DNA from: a virus
Virus record (IMG/VR): IMGVR_UViG_3300007640_000130
Coordinates: 1 to 32,727 of that record
DNA: 32,727 nt
Reading direction: 5' to 3' (one strand)
The position numbers and the translations under genes are program-made. Numbering within the stretch: position 1 is the stretch's first letter; the number at the start of each line of letters is the position of its first letter. The notes beneath the pieces are model-generated. The model made no database searches, was not told the DNA's origin, and saw only the letters and a program-made list of their open reading frames with translations. Below, piece after piece: positions 17,453 to 26,683 of the stretch.

Positions 17453-17455
17453 ATA
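17448..17455 (+). promoter_or_regulatory. T4-type late promoter TATAAATA before gene 8
   Basis: This is an exact late box. The TAA stop codon of gene 7 (17450-17452) lies inside it. The box ends 19 nt before the gene 8 ATG, so it fits a dedicated late promoter for gene 8 and the following giant gene. Confidence 0.7.
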
Positions 17456-17474
17456 TCTAAAAAACTATGTTAAT

Positions 17475-19001
17475 ATGGCTGCTGTCGTAACAGATCAATT
17501 TAGAATACTGAATGCTAATAATTTTGTCGATTCCGTTCTAGATAATAATAATTCATATTATGTGTTTTTAGGTTTGCCGAACTCATCGGTTACTGGATTT
17601 GGCAGAACGTCTACTTGGAGTACCGCATCCAGTGGTCCTCCAAGTCCTACTGATAATTTACAATACTTGTCTCATTATAGAGACACTGGATTGTTTGGAA
17701 AAAGAATTACAAGCACTAATATTAGAAGAGTAATAAGAAAAGTTCAGTGGACGACAAATACTGCCTATGACATGTATAGGCATGATTATAGTTCTTCTAA
17801 TCTTACACCAAATTCTGGAACAAGTAGATTATATGATTCAAATTACTATGTAATTAATAGTGATTTTAGAGTCTATATTTGTATTGATAATGGTTCTTCT
17901 GGAACTAATGTAAAAGGAGAAAGATCTAAATTTGAACCAACATCCACAGATTTGCAACCATTTTCTGCAGGATCTGACGGATATTTGTGGAAATATTTGT
18001 TCTCCATTTCACCAAGTGATGTAATTAAGTTTGACTCCACAGAATATATTGTGGTTCCAAACGATTGGGACATTTCAACAGACACACAAATTCAATCTGT
18101 TAGAGAAGCAGGAGATTCTGATACAAATAACAATCAGATTAAAAAAGTTTATATTGAAAGTGGTGGAACTGGATATTCTAATGGAACATATGATATTTTA
18201 GGTGATGGAAGTGGCGGCAGAGTTTCTATTACAGTTGACAGTAATGGAACTATTACTTCTACTAGTGTTGTTACTGGAGGAAAAGGATATACTTTTGGAA
18301 TCGTTGATTTGGAAAGAACCGGAACCATTTCAAGCGCAGCAAATCTTATTCCAATCATTCCACCATCTAAAGGACATGGTTATGATATTTACAGTGAACT
18401 TGGAACTGATAGAGTTTTAGTTTATTCTAGATTTGATGATTCAACTAAAGATTTCCCCGTCGATACAAAGTTTGCTCAAGTTGGAATTGTAAAAAATCCT
18501 AAGGAATATGCTGGTGTTTCCACGTTTACAGGATCAACTTATTCTGGATTGTATGCATTAAAACTTGATGCTGGATATACTGGTACACCTACAGTTGGAG
18601 AAACTGTGTCGCAAACACAATCTTCGACAGATATTGCAAAGGGATATGTAGCTTCATATGACAGCACTACAAAAGTTTTGAAATATTTCAAAGATAGATC
18701 TTTATTCCTTACAAATGGTGTAAATCAAGAGGATAGAACAACCATTGGCGTAAACTCCAAAGTTGTTGAATTTAATAATAGCGATAGTATAACCTTCACC
18801 ACAGCATCTAGCACCACTGTATCTGCAGGATTTACTGGAAGTTCAGTAAATGGAACAAATTTGGGAATTACTTTCACAGGTGGTCTTGCCAATCCAGAGA
18901 TAAATAAAAAGACGGGGGACATTATCTACATTGATAACAGACCCGAGGTTGAAAGAAATCTTAGGCAAAAAGAAGACGTTAAAATCATTCTGGAATTCTA
19001 A
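17475..19001 (+). CDS. 8: Baseplate wedge subunit gp8
   Basis: The 508-aa product has the gp8-type start (ITD-like VVTDQFRILNANNFVDS, then YYVFLGLPNSS) and the strong signature DGYLWKYLFSISPSDVIKF (about 169-187) followed by YIVVPNDWD. T4 gp8 is 334 aa and forms wedge dimers that bind gp7 and gp10. The extra length is explained largely by a GxGY module insert (about 220-285: SGGTGYSNGTYDILGDG and VTGGKGYTFG). The C-terminus (IIYIDNRPEVERN) matches the expected gp8 end pattern. The stop is followed after 5 nt by the next giant gene. Late expression from the box at 17448 is likely. Confidence 0.85.
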   Translation: MAAVVTDQFRILNANNFVDSVLDNNNSYYVFLGLPNSSVTGFGRTSTWSTASSGPPSPTDNLQYLSHYRDTGLFGKRITSTNIRRVIRKVQWTTNTAYDMYRHDYSSSNLTPNSGTSRLYDSNYYVINSDFRVYICIDNGSSGTNVKGERSKFEPTSTDLQPFSAGSDGYLWKYLFSISPSDVIKFDSTEYIVVPNDWDISTDTQIQSVREAGDSDTNNNQIKKVYIESGGTGYSNGTYDILGDGSGGRVSITVDSNGTITSTSVVTGGKGYTFGIVDLERTGTISSAANLIPIIPPSKGHGYDIYSELGTDRVLVYSRFDDSTKDFPVDTKFAQVGIVKNPKEYAGVSTFTGSTYSGLYALKLDAGYTGTPTVGETVSQTQSSTDIAKGYVASYDSTTKVLKYFKDRSLFLTNGVNQEDRTTIGVNSKVVEFNNSDSITFTTASSTTVSAGFTGSSVNGTNLGITFTGGLANPEINKKTGDIIYIDNRPEVERNLRQKEDVKIILEF

Positions 19002-19006
19002 AAAAG

Positions 19007-22000
19007 ATGGCACAAAAAACAGACTTAAATATCAACCCCTATTTTGATGATTTCGATTCGGGTAAAAACTTTTACAAAGTCTTATTTAAGCCAGGATATC
19101 CAGTTCAGGCACGAGAACTAACGACGTTACAATCAATATTACAAAATCAAATCGAATCTTTTGGAAGTTATACTTTCAAAGAAGGAACAGTTGTAATTCC
19201 AGGTAATATTGCATATGATAGTCAATTCTATGCGGTAAAACTAAATTCAACTACTTTTGGTGTTGATGTAGCTCTTTACATCGACAAATTTATTGGCAAG
19301 AAGATAACGGGTCAAACATCAGGAACTACGGCAACTATTCAATATGTCGCTCTTCCAGATGGATCAAATGTAGAAGACACTACGATTTATGTAAAATACG
19401 TAGATTCTAACGACAATTTTGTTTTTGATCAGTTTGAAGATGGCGAATCTTTATATGCTGATGAAAACGTAACTTATGGTAACACCACGATCAATTCTGG
19501 AACTCCATTTGCATCTTTAATTAGTTCCGATGCAACTTCTATCGGATCTGCTGCATCAATAGGAGAAGGGGTTTACTTTATTAGAGGATATTTTGCTAAT
19601 GTTTCTAAACAAACAATAGTATTAGATCATTACACAAATACACCATCATACAGAGTAGGATTAACAATACAAGAACTTCTTGTAAATGCTAAGGATGATT
19701 CTTCTTTATATGATAACGCAAAAGGATTTACAAACTTCTCTGCACCAGGTGCAGACAGACTGCAAATTAATTTAACATTAACCAAGAAGTTACTAACTGA
19801 TACTAACGATACAGACTTTGTAGAACTTCTTAGAGTAGAAGATGGTAAAATAAAGAAAATTGAGAATAAAACTCAACTTAATAGACTTGGAGATTATATT
19901 GCAGAAAGAACTTATGAAGAGTCTGGTCACTATGCACTAGAGAATTTCAAATTATCATTACATAATTCTTTAAATGATAAATTGGGTAATGATGGTTTAT
20001 TTTTCAACAATCAATCAACAGAGCAATTGAACACTCCATCAGAAGATCTGATGTGTGTAAAAGTTTCTTCTGGAGAGGCATATGTTGGAGGATATAATGT
20101 TGAAAAGGTTGCAAATACGATTCTTGACGTAGAAAAACCAAGAGATACTGCAACAGTATCAACAACAAATATTCCCTTTGAAATGGGAAATCTTCTAAGA
20201 GTTAATAATGTATCTGGTGCTCCAAAACAAAAAGAATCTATTGATCTTTATAATCAATTTGCTGGTGGTGGAACACAGATTGGTGATGCCAGAGTCTATA
20301 CATTCAACTTAACTGGTTCTGCATATCAGGATGCATCTACAAATTGGGATCTATATCTTTATGATGTTCAGACTTATACATCTCTTACACTAAACACACC
20401 AGTAGCACCTTTAGGTCTTATAACCTCTTCTTATATTAAAGGAAAGAGTAGTGGTGCTAGTGGATATGCCGTTTCTTCTGGATCTGGAAGCACAGTAAGT
20501 ATTAGACAGACTTCTGGAACTTTTGCTGTAGGAGAGCAACTCATTATTAATGGAATAGATGCTTCTGCTACAGTTGCATCAGTTATCGTATATGGAACTA
20601 GAGATATCAAGTCAGTTTCTCAGTCTGGTGTTTCTGGATTCCCATCATTTACTGCAGATTCTTTACTAGATTCTACCAATCTTCCAAATGGTGTTATTGG
20701 TGGAACCATCAGTGGTGGAAATACTCTTGTAAGTCCAGGAAAAGTGTTCACAGGCGTTAAAGTCGGTGACATTATCAGATATCAAACTGCCTCTGGCGAT
20801 GAAACTTTCAACAGAGTTACAGCAAACAATACAACATCTTTAACAATCGCAGCGTCTACAACTGTTTCTGGTGTTCATGTAGGAACAGTTTCTAATGGAA
20901 CATATTCGCAAATCAAACTTGGCGTTCCAGCACTGAGAAATCAAGATAAAGGATATCTCTATGCAGAACTTCCTGATTCGAACATCGAATCAGTAAATCT
21001 TTCTGGATCAACTTTAAAAATATCGGAACAGATTACTGGAGAAAGTACAGATTCATCTGGAGTATTAACTTTTGATCTTTCATCAATTAGTGGAATTTCT
21101 AGTGCGTTTTTCGATCCATTCGATGAAGAAAGATATTCTGTACACTATACTGGTGGTGGAATTGGTACAGTAACATCCGATGCGTTTTCAATTAGTGGCA
21201 ACACAGTAACCATTAATGGTTTGACCGCATCGCAGTCTAGTATTGTTGTTAATACTTCTTTGACCAAAAATGGAATTCAAAGTAAGATAAAAGATTACAC
21301 AAGAAGTTCTACAGTAGACGTTGTTTACTCTAAGTATGGACAGTCTGGTGTTGGTGTTAATACATCAATTAATGATGGTTTAACTTACAATACAAATTAT
21401 GGTTTAAGAGTTCAAGACGAAGAAATTTCTTTGAATTGGCCAGATGTAGTAAAAGTTCTCGCTGTTTTCGAATCTTTAGACGAAAATGCGCCAACTTTGG
21501 ATCAAATTCAATTCTTTGATACTGCAGTTGTAAGCAATGCTATTATCGGAGAAAATATAGTAAGTTCATCAAGCAACGCCATAGCAAGAGTTGTTGCTAA
21601 ACCATCTTCACTTGTTTTATCCGTTGTCTATTTAAATCAAGACAGATTTATTAACGGAGAAACGGTAACACTTGAAGAGTCTAATAACACTGCTCCAATT
21701 CAGTCTCTAACAAAAGGTTCCTATAAAAATATAACATCATCTTTTGTCTTAGATAAGAGTCAGAAAGATCAGTACTATGATTATTCAAGACTTATCAGAA
21801 GTGTAAATACTCCTGTTCCATCCAGAAGATTGAAAGTTGTATTTGATCATTATACAATTCCTGCTTCAGATAATGGAGATGTATACACAGTTTTAAGTTA
21901 TGGCGAGGATAGATTTGCCGAAGATATTCCTTCCATTGGACCAAGAAAGGTAAGATCTACAGATACACTTGACTTTAGACCAAGAGTATCTCAGTTTACT

Positions 22001-25000
22001 GTAACGGATAAATCTCCATTTGACTTCGACTCAAGAAGTTTTGGAACATTACCAAAACTTATCTTAAAACCAAAAGAAAGTTCACTTATTGGATATAATT
22101 ATTACTTACCAAGAATCGATAAAATTTATCTTGATACTTTTGGAAACTTTATTGTTCAAAAAGGTATTTCTGGTGTAAATCCAAAAGTTCCATCAAATAA
22201 CAATCCAGATGGTTTGATGGATCTGGGAACAATTTCTCTCCCAGCATATCTTTATGATCCTAGCGATGCAGAAATTTCTCTTGTAGATAATAGAAGATAT
22301 ACAATGAGAGATATTGGAAATCTTGAAGATAGAATTGAAAATCTTGAACGTGTAACATCTCTCTCGCTCTTAGAAGTTAACACTCAAACTCTTCAGGTTC
22401 AGGATGCATCTGGAAATAACAGATTCAAGACAGGTTTCTTTGTTGATGATTTCAAGAACAACTCTTTGATTAACCTGGATATATCTTCCATAGAGGTAAA
22501 TACTGACACTCAAGAATTAACAACGATTGTTAGCGATAATTCTCTCAAGGGACAAATCGCACCTTCAACAGACATTACTGATGAGAATTTAGATATTTCT
22601 ACAAACTTTGATCTATTAGATTCTAACGTCCAAAAGACTGGAAGTGCTATTACTTTAAAATATACAAATGTTGGATGGATCGAACAACCATTAGCAACAA
22701 GAGTAGAAAATGTAAATCCATTCCATGTTGTTTCATATAATGGATTTGTAAAACTATCTCCATCTAGCGATAGTTGGGTTAGAACAGTTAGACTTCCTGA
22801 GTCAAATTCAACTATAACAAGAAACGTTCCAGATCCAAATCGTGCGGGAACGACTGGAACTTTTGTTACCTCCAGAGATGTTGTTGTATCTTCTGGTAGA
22901 GATGCATACATGCGTTCCAGAAATACACAGTTCTATGCAAATAACTTAAAACCACTTACAAGATTCTATCAATTCTTTGATGGAAATGGCAGTGTTGATT
23001 TTATTCCAAAATTACTTGAAATTGCCAATGATAGCACTTTGGCAAATTATGGATCAGTAGGAGCATTTGAAGTAGGAGAAACTGTAATTGGTTATAATGA
23101 TGGTGAGTCTGTAATTTCTTTCAGACTTTCATCTGGAAATCATAAAGAAGGCGCATTTAATTCTCCATCAAAAACTTTCAATATAAATCCATATGCAAAG
23201 TCAGAGAATTTATCTGTTTCATATAGTCAGTCAACTAAAGTTCTGAATGTTGATACATTTGCACTGTCTGAAGAAGCACAAGGTAAGTATTTTGGATATG
23301 TCAAAATTGGAACAAAACTAGTCGGTCAGACTAGTGGCGCTGTTGCATACGTCAAAGATCTTCGCTTGATTAGTGATAATTATGGAGATCTTTTAGGTTC
23401 ATTCTTCTTGAGAAATCCATTAGAAGTTCCAGCTCCAGCGGTTAGAATTACCACAGGAACTAAGACATATAAGTTGACAAACAGTTCTACAAACGCTGCT
23501 CCTCTTCCTGGAAGTAAGTTACAATCTACTGCAGAAGCAGCATATAAGTCTGAAGGTAGATTTGAAGTTCGTCAACGTCAAACTACAAGAGTAACTGCTA
23601 ATTTCTATGATCCATTAGCACAATCATTCAGTGTAGGTGGAACAATTGATGCGCCAGATTTAAATGGTCAGAATAGCGATGCAAATGGTGCTTTCTTAAC
23701 AGCAGTTGATCTCTTCTTTGCTAACAAACCATCTGGTAATGATCCAGTAAGAATTGAAATTAGAACTGTTGAATTGGGAACTCCAACCAGAACTATTATT
23801 GGAAGTCCTGCGGTATTGAGACCTAGTGACATTACAACTTCAACAAATGGTGCGACAGCAACAAGAGTAACATTTGATTATCCAATTTTCCTGGCACCAG
23901 GTCAAGAATATGCAATCGTTGCTGTAGCAGAAACTACAGACGAATATGAACTTTGGATAGCAGAAATGGGAGAGAAGACTGTAAGCACACAATCTTTACC
24001 TGATGCAGAAGCAGTCGTATATTCCAAACAATTTGCTCTTGGAAGTCTGTTTAAGTCTCAAAATGGATCTATTTGGACTGCTAACCAGTATCAAGATCTT
24101 AAGTTCAAACTTTATAAAGCAAACTTTACGTCAACAACTGGAACGGCATTCTTCTATAATCCAACATTAGATGAAAGCAACGGATATGTTAAAAAATTAA
24201 ATAATAATCCAATCACAACTTTACCAAAAACAGTAACTCTTGGAATCACAACTACAACTGATACCAATGCTATTGGAATTTTAACGACAGGAAGAAAAAT
24301 TGCTGGTTCCAATCAATTTGGTTATGGTTACATCATAGGAACTGGAAGTTCTGTCGCAAACGTTTCTATTACTGATGGTGGAGAAAACTATGTAACTGCA
24401 TCCAATTTAGAAACTACATCTATTGTTGGTAGTGGTTCTGGACTTAGACTTAGTATTACCGCAGCAGACGGTGTTATTACTGGAATTGCTGGAACAACAG
24501 TTACAGGAAATGGATATCAAGTTGGCGATGTTGTTGGCATCGTAACAACTCTTGGTAGAGATGCTAGAATTACAATTGATTCTATTACCGGATTAGATAC
24601 TCTCTATCTTTCTAATGTACAAGGCGAAAAAGGAACATCTAAGACTTTCAAAGTTGGTGCTGCAGTAAGTTACTATAATGATTCTGGAACGGTTGTTTCT
24701 CTTGCAAGCACGACGATTACCGATAGAACATCTGAAGGTGGAGGATTAAATTCCGGAAATTACTTGAGAATAAATCACTTTGATCACGGAATGTATTCCT
24801 CTACTAACAAAGTAGTAATTTCCGATGTTGAACCAGATGTTCCTTCCACTACATTATCTTCTAATTTGACAATAGATGAAACAGCAACTATAAGCATTGC
24901 TAGCACTGCAAACTTTGGAACCTTTGAAGGTCAAACAGTATCAGGATCTTATCTTGGATACGCAAAGATTGGCGATGAAATTATTTCTTACAGTGCTGTT

Positions 25001-26095
25001 GGTAGTGGAACTCTTACCATAAGTTCAAGATCAGTAGAAGGAGTTGTTCAACCACATTCCTCTGGTTCTTTGATTACCAAGTATGAACTAAATGGAGTAT
25101 CTCTTAGAAGAATTAATGGCGTAACACATGATGTAAGTTCTTTATCTAACGATATAGATCAATATCACGTCCAAATTGACATGTCAACCAATGGTTCCGA
25201 TAGATCTAATGATGGAGATACGTCTGGCACTCCTCAACTGTCCTTCAATTCCGAAGCATCGGTAGGTGGAGAAAACTGCAAAGCAACCGAGAACATCCAG
25301 TTTAATGAAATTGTTCCTAACTATGATATCTTAACTCCAGGATCTTCAACATCGGTAACTGCTTCTGTAAGAACAACTACAGGAACAAGCGTAGACGGAT
25401 CTGAAACATCATTTGTTGACAATGGTTTTGAAAGTGTTGAACTCAATGAGGTTAACAGATTGAATTCTGTCAGACTTGTAGCATCTAATATTAATGAAAC
25501 AACAAGTCTTACAACTCTTCCAAGAAATAAGTCATTTACGACTGGTATTACTTTAAATACAGAGGACTCTAATCTTTCTCCAATCATTTATACCGATACG
25601 GCGTTTACCGAGTTTAGAATGAATAGATTGAATAGTCCTATTTCGGATTATACCTCTGATAATAGAGTAAATTCTCTTCTATTCGATCCACATGCAGCAG
25701 TTTATGTTTCAAATACAGTAAATCTTGCACAAGAAGCTTCCTCTCTCAAAGTAATACTTGCTGCTTATAGACACGAATCTGCTGATTTCAGAGTTCTCTA
25801 CAGTTTAATTAGGGCAGACTCTAGTGAAGTAACACAAGAGTTTGAGTTGTTCCCTGGTTATGATAACTTGACCATAGGTGCTGATGGAACAATTACTCCT
25901 GTTGATGCATCAAAGAACAGTGGAAGACCAGATACATTTGTTCCAGCAAGTCTGGAAGATCAGTATCTTGAGTATGAGTTTACAGCAGATAATTTAGATT
26001 TGTTTACTGGATATACCATTAAAATCGTAATGTCTGGTACTGATCAGGCACATGCTCCAAGGATTAAAGACCTTAGAACTATTGCGCTGAGATGA
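19007..26095 (+). CDS. DUF4815-type giant baseplate/tail structural protein, 2,362 aa (gene 9-10 position)
   Basis: The N-terminus is typical of DUF4815 phage structural proteins: NPYFDDFDSGKNFYKVLFKP, then PVQARELTTLQSILQNQIES and a TFKEGTVVIPGN strand. A mid-protein short coiled coil follows RRYTMRDIGNLEDRIENLER (from about 1095). Near 1535 there is YDPLAQSF and then a VDLFFANKP ... VRIEIRTVE region. An 'AKIGDEIISY' module sits near 1986, shared with gp7. In T4 this position holds genes 9-12; here one large protein seems to take much of that role, probably linking wedge to fibres. I do not give it a T4 number because direct homology to gp9 or gp10 is not visible. Its stop overlaps the start of the next gene (ATGA). 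Confidence 0.75.
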   Translation: MAQKTDLNINPYFDDFDSGKNFYKVLFKPGYPVQARELTTLQSILQNQIESFGSYTFKEGTVVIPGNIAYDSQFYAVKLNSTTFGVDVALYIDKFIGKKITGQTSGTTATIQYVALPDGSNVEDTTIYVKYVDSNDNFVFDQFEDGESLYADENVTYGNTTINSGTPFASLISSDATSIGSAASIGEGVYFIRGYFANVSKQTIVLDHYTNTPSYRVGLTIQELLVNAKDDSSLYDNAKGFTNFSAPGADRLQINLTLTKKLLTDTNDTDFVELLRVEDGKIKKIENKTQLNRLGDYIAERTYEESGHYALENFKLSLHNSLNDKLGNDGLFFNNQSTEQLNTPSEDLMCVKVSSGEAYVGGYNVEKVANTILDVEKPRDTATVSTTNIPFEMGNLLRVNNVSGAPKQKESIDLYNQFAGGGTQIGDARVYTFNLTGSAYQDASTNWDLYLYDVQTYTSLTLNTPVAPLGLITSSYIKGKSSGASGYAVSSGSGSTVSIRQTSGTFAVGEQLIINGIDASATVASVIVYGTRDIKSVSQSGVSGFPSFTADSLLDSTNLPNGVIGGTISGGNTLVSPGKVFTGVKVGDIIRYQTASGDETFNRVTANNTTSLTIAASTTVSGVHVGTVSNGTYSQIKLGVPALRNQDKGYLYAELPDSNIESVNLSGSTLKISEQITGESTDSSGVLTFDLSSISGISSAFFDPFDEERYSVHYTGGGIGTVTSDAFSISGNTVTINGLTASQSSIVVNTSLTKNGIQSKIKDYTRSSTVDVVYSKYGQSGVGVNTSINDGLTYNTNYGLRVQDEEISLNWPDVVKVLAVFESLDENAPTLDQIQFFDTAVVSNAIIGENIVSSSSNAIARVVAKPSSLVLSVVYLNQDRFINGETVTLEESNNTAPIQSLTKGSYKNITSSFVLDKSQKDQYYDYSRLIRSVNTPVPSRRLKVVFDHYTIPASDNGDVYTVLSYGEDRFAEDIPSIGPRKVRSTDTLDFRPRVSQFTVTDKSPFDFDSRSFGTLPKLILKPKESSLIGYNYYLPRIDKIYLDTFGNFIVQKGISGVNPKVPSNNNPDGLMDLGTISLPAYLYDPSDAEISLVDNRRYTMRDIGNLEDRIENLERVTSLSLLEVNTQTLQVQDASGNNRFKTGFFVDDFKNNSLINLDISSIEVNTDTQELTTIVSDNSLKGQIAPSTDITDENLDISTNFDLLDSNVQKTGSAITLKYTNVGWIEQPLATRVENVNPFHVVSYNGFVKLSPSSDSWVRTVRLPESNSTITRNVPDPNRAGTTGTFVTSRDVVVSSGRDAYMRSRNTQFYANNLKPLTRFYQFFDGNGSVDFIPKLLEIANDSTLANYGSVGAFEVGETVIGYNDGESVISFRLSSGNHKEGAFNSPSKTFNINPYAKSENLSVSYSQSTKVLNVDTFALSEEAQGKYFGYVKIGTKLVGQTSGAVAYVKDLRLISDNYGDLLGSFFLRNPLEVPAPAVRITTGTKTYKLTNSSTNAAPLPGSKLQSTAEAAYKSEGRFEVRQRQTTRVTANFYDPLAQSFSVGGTIDAPDLNGQNSDANGAFLTAVDLFFANKPSGNDPVRIEIRTVELGTPTRTIIGSPAVLRPSDITTSTNGATATRVTFDYPIFLAPGQEYAIVAVAETTDEYELWIAEMGEKTVSTQSLPDAEAVVYSKQFALGSLFKSQNGSIWTANQYQDLKFKLYKANFTSTTGTAFFYNPTLDESNGYVKKLNNNPITTLPKTVTLGITTTTDTNAIGILTTGRKIAGSNQFGYGYIIGTGSSVANVSITDGGENYVTASNLETTSIVGSGSGLRLSITAADGVITGIAGTTVTGNGYQVGDVVGIVTTLGRDARITIDSITGLDTLYLSNVQGEKGTSKTFKVGAAVSYYNDSGTVVSLASTTITDRTSEGGGLNSGNYLRINHFDHGMYSSTNKVVISDVEPDVPSTTLSSNLTIDETATISIASTANFGTFEGQTVSGSYLGYAKIGDEIISYSAVGSGTLTISSRSVEGVVQPHSSGSLITKYELNGVSLRRINGVTHDVSSLSNDIDQYHVQIDMSTNGSDRSNDGDTSGTPQLSFNSEASVGGENCKATENIQFNEIVPNYDILTPGSSTSVTASVRTTTGTSVDGSETSFVDNGFESVELNEVNRLNSVRLVASNINETTSLTTLPRNKSFTTGITLNTEDSNLSPIIYTDTAFTEFRMNRLNSPISDYTSDNRVNSLLFDPHAAVYVSNTVNLAQEASSLKVILAAYRHESADFRVLYSLIRADSSEVTQEFELFPGYDNLTIGADGTITPVDASKNSGRPDTFVPASLEDQYLEYEFTADNLDLFTGYTIKIVMSGTDQAHAPRIKDLRTIALR

Positions 26096-26289
26096 TACGA
26101 GTTGAAGGTCATAAAAATCTCTATAGAGATGAAAAAAGTGGTGCCATAGTAAATTGTGACACCACTTCATATAATCAATATGTCAACTCTTTAAATTATA
26201 AAGACTTGCAAAGACGGGAATTGGATAAAATGAAGGAAGATATTGATGAGATAAAATCTCTATTGAAAGAGATGCTAAATAAGAAATAA
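26092..26289 (+). CDS. Conserved small coiled-coil phage protein, 65 aa
   Basis: The product begins MIRVEGHKNLYRDEKSGAIV and continues with DTTSYNQYVNSLNYKD. The C-terminal half (ELDKMKEDIDEIKSLLKEML) has a clear heptad pattern and should form a coiled coil. Its ATG overlaps the stop of the giant gene in the ATGA arrangement, implying translational coupling and perhaps a shared complex. Similar proteins lie at this place in cyanomyoviruses (recalled). It could be an assembly chaperone or a small tail part; neither is proven. Confidence 0.7.
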   Translation: MIRVEGHKNLYRDEKSGAIVNCDTTSYNQYVNSLNYKDLQRRELDKMKEDIDEIKSLLKEMLNKK

Positions 26290-26308
26290 TTTGGAAGCGT
26301 AGTATCAA

Positions 26309-26316
26309 TATAAATA
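26309..26316 (+). promoter_or_regulatory. T4-type late promoter TATAAATA before the fibre genes
   Basis: This is an exact late box in the 55-nt gap between the coiled-coil gene and the 112-aa gene. It ends 28 nt before the next ATG. It probably starts the transcript for the fibre-neck-terminase run, where all later genes are separated by 12 nt or less. Confidence 0.7.
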
Positions 26317-26344
26317 TCTAAAGGAATACTAATCGTTTGAAATA

Positions 26345-26683
26345 ATGGCAATTTATGTATCCAATATTGTAATTGAGCAAGGATATGATTTTGACACTTC
26401 CTTTCAATTGGAGGATACTAGATCAAATTCTTATTTGGACTTAACTGGATCATCAGTCTCAGGACAAATCAGGAAACATTATGGAGCATCTACATCTGTA
26501 TCCTTTGGATCAACAGTAACTGATGCACTATTGGGAATTATATCTATTTCTCTAACTGCTAGTCAATCGGCAGACTTGAAACCTGGTAGACATGTATACG
26601 ATTTAAAAATAATTTCTGCTGCTGGTAAAGAGTTTAAAGCGGTGGAAGGATCAGCATTAGTAAGAGCAGGGGTAAGTAGGTAA
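26345..26683 (+). CDS. Virion-type small beta-rich protein, 112 aa
   Basis: The protein starts MAIYVSNIVIEQGYDFDTSF and has alternating strand patterns (LDLTGSSVSGQIRKHYG, LLGIISISLTASQSADLKPG, HVYDLKIIS). This resembles the small beta-sandwich seen at the N-terminus of phage baseplate-upper/fibre-adaptor proteins, a fold-level impression only. It precedes the fibre gene and overlaps it by 1 nt (TAATG), which suggests that the two products act together, for example as a fibre connector. It is conserved in cyanophages (recalled). Confidence 0.65.
   Translation: MAIYVSNIVIEQGYDFDTSFQLEDTRSNSYLDLTGSSVSGQIRKHYGASTSVSFGSTVTDALLGIISISLTASQSADLKPGRHVYDLKIISAAGKEFKAVEGSALVRAGVSR

Noticed and set aside
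18202-18420. 72-codon + strand frame inside gene 8, as a possible frameshift product
   Set aside because: Gene 8 continues without a break in its own frame, and the alternative peptide is a Leu/Glu-rich shadow of repeat DNA.
5804-26095. Giant frames considered as assembly fusions of several genes
   Set aside because: Both are open without stops, have conserved-looking ends and fit the known large gene 7 and DUF4815 genes of cyanomyoviruses. Read data would still be the proper test of repeat copy number.
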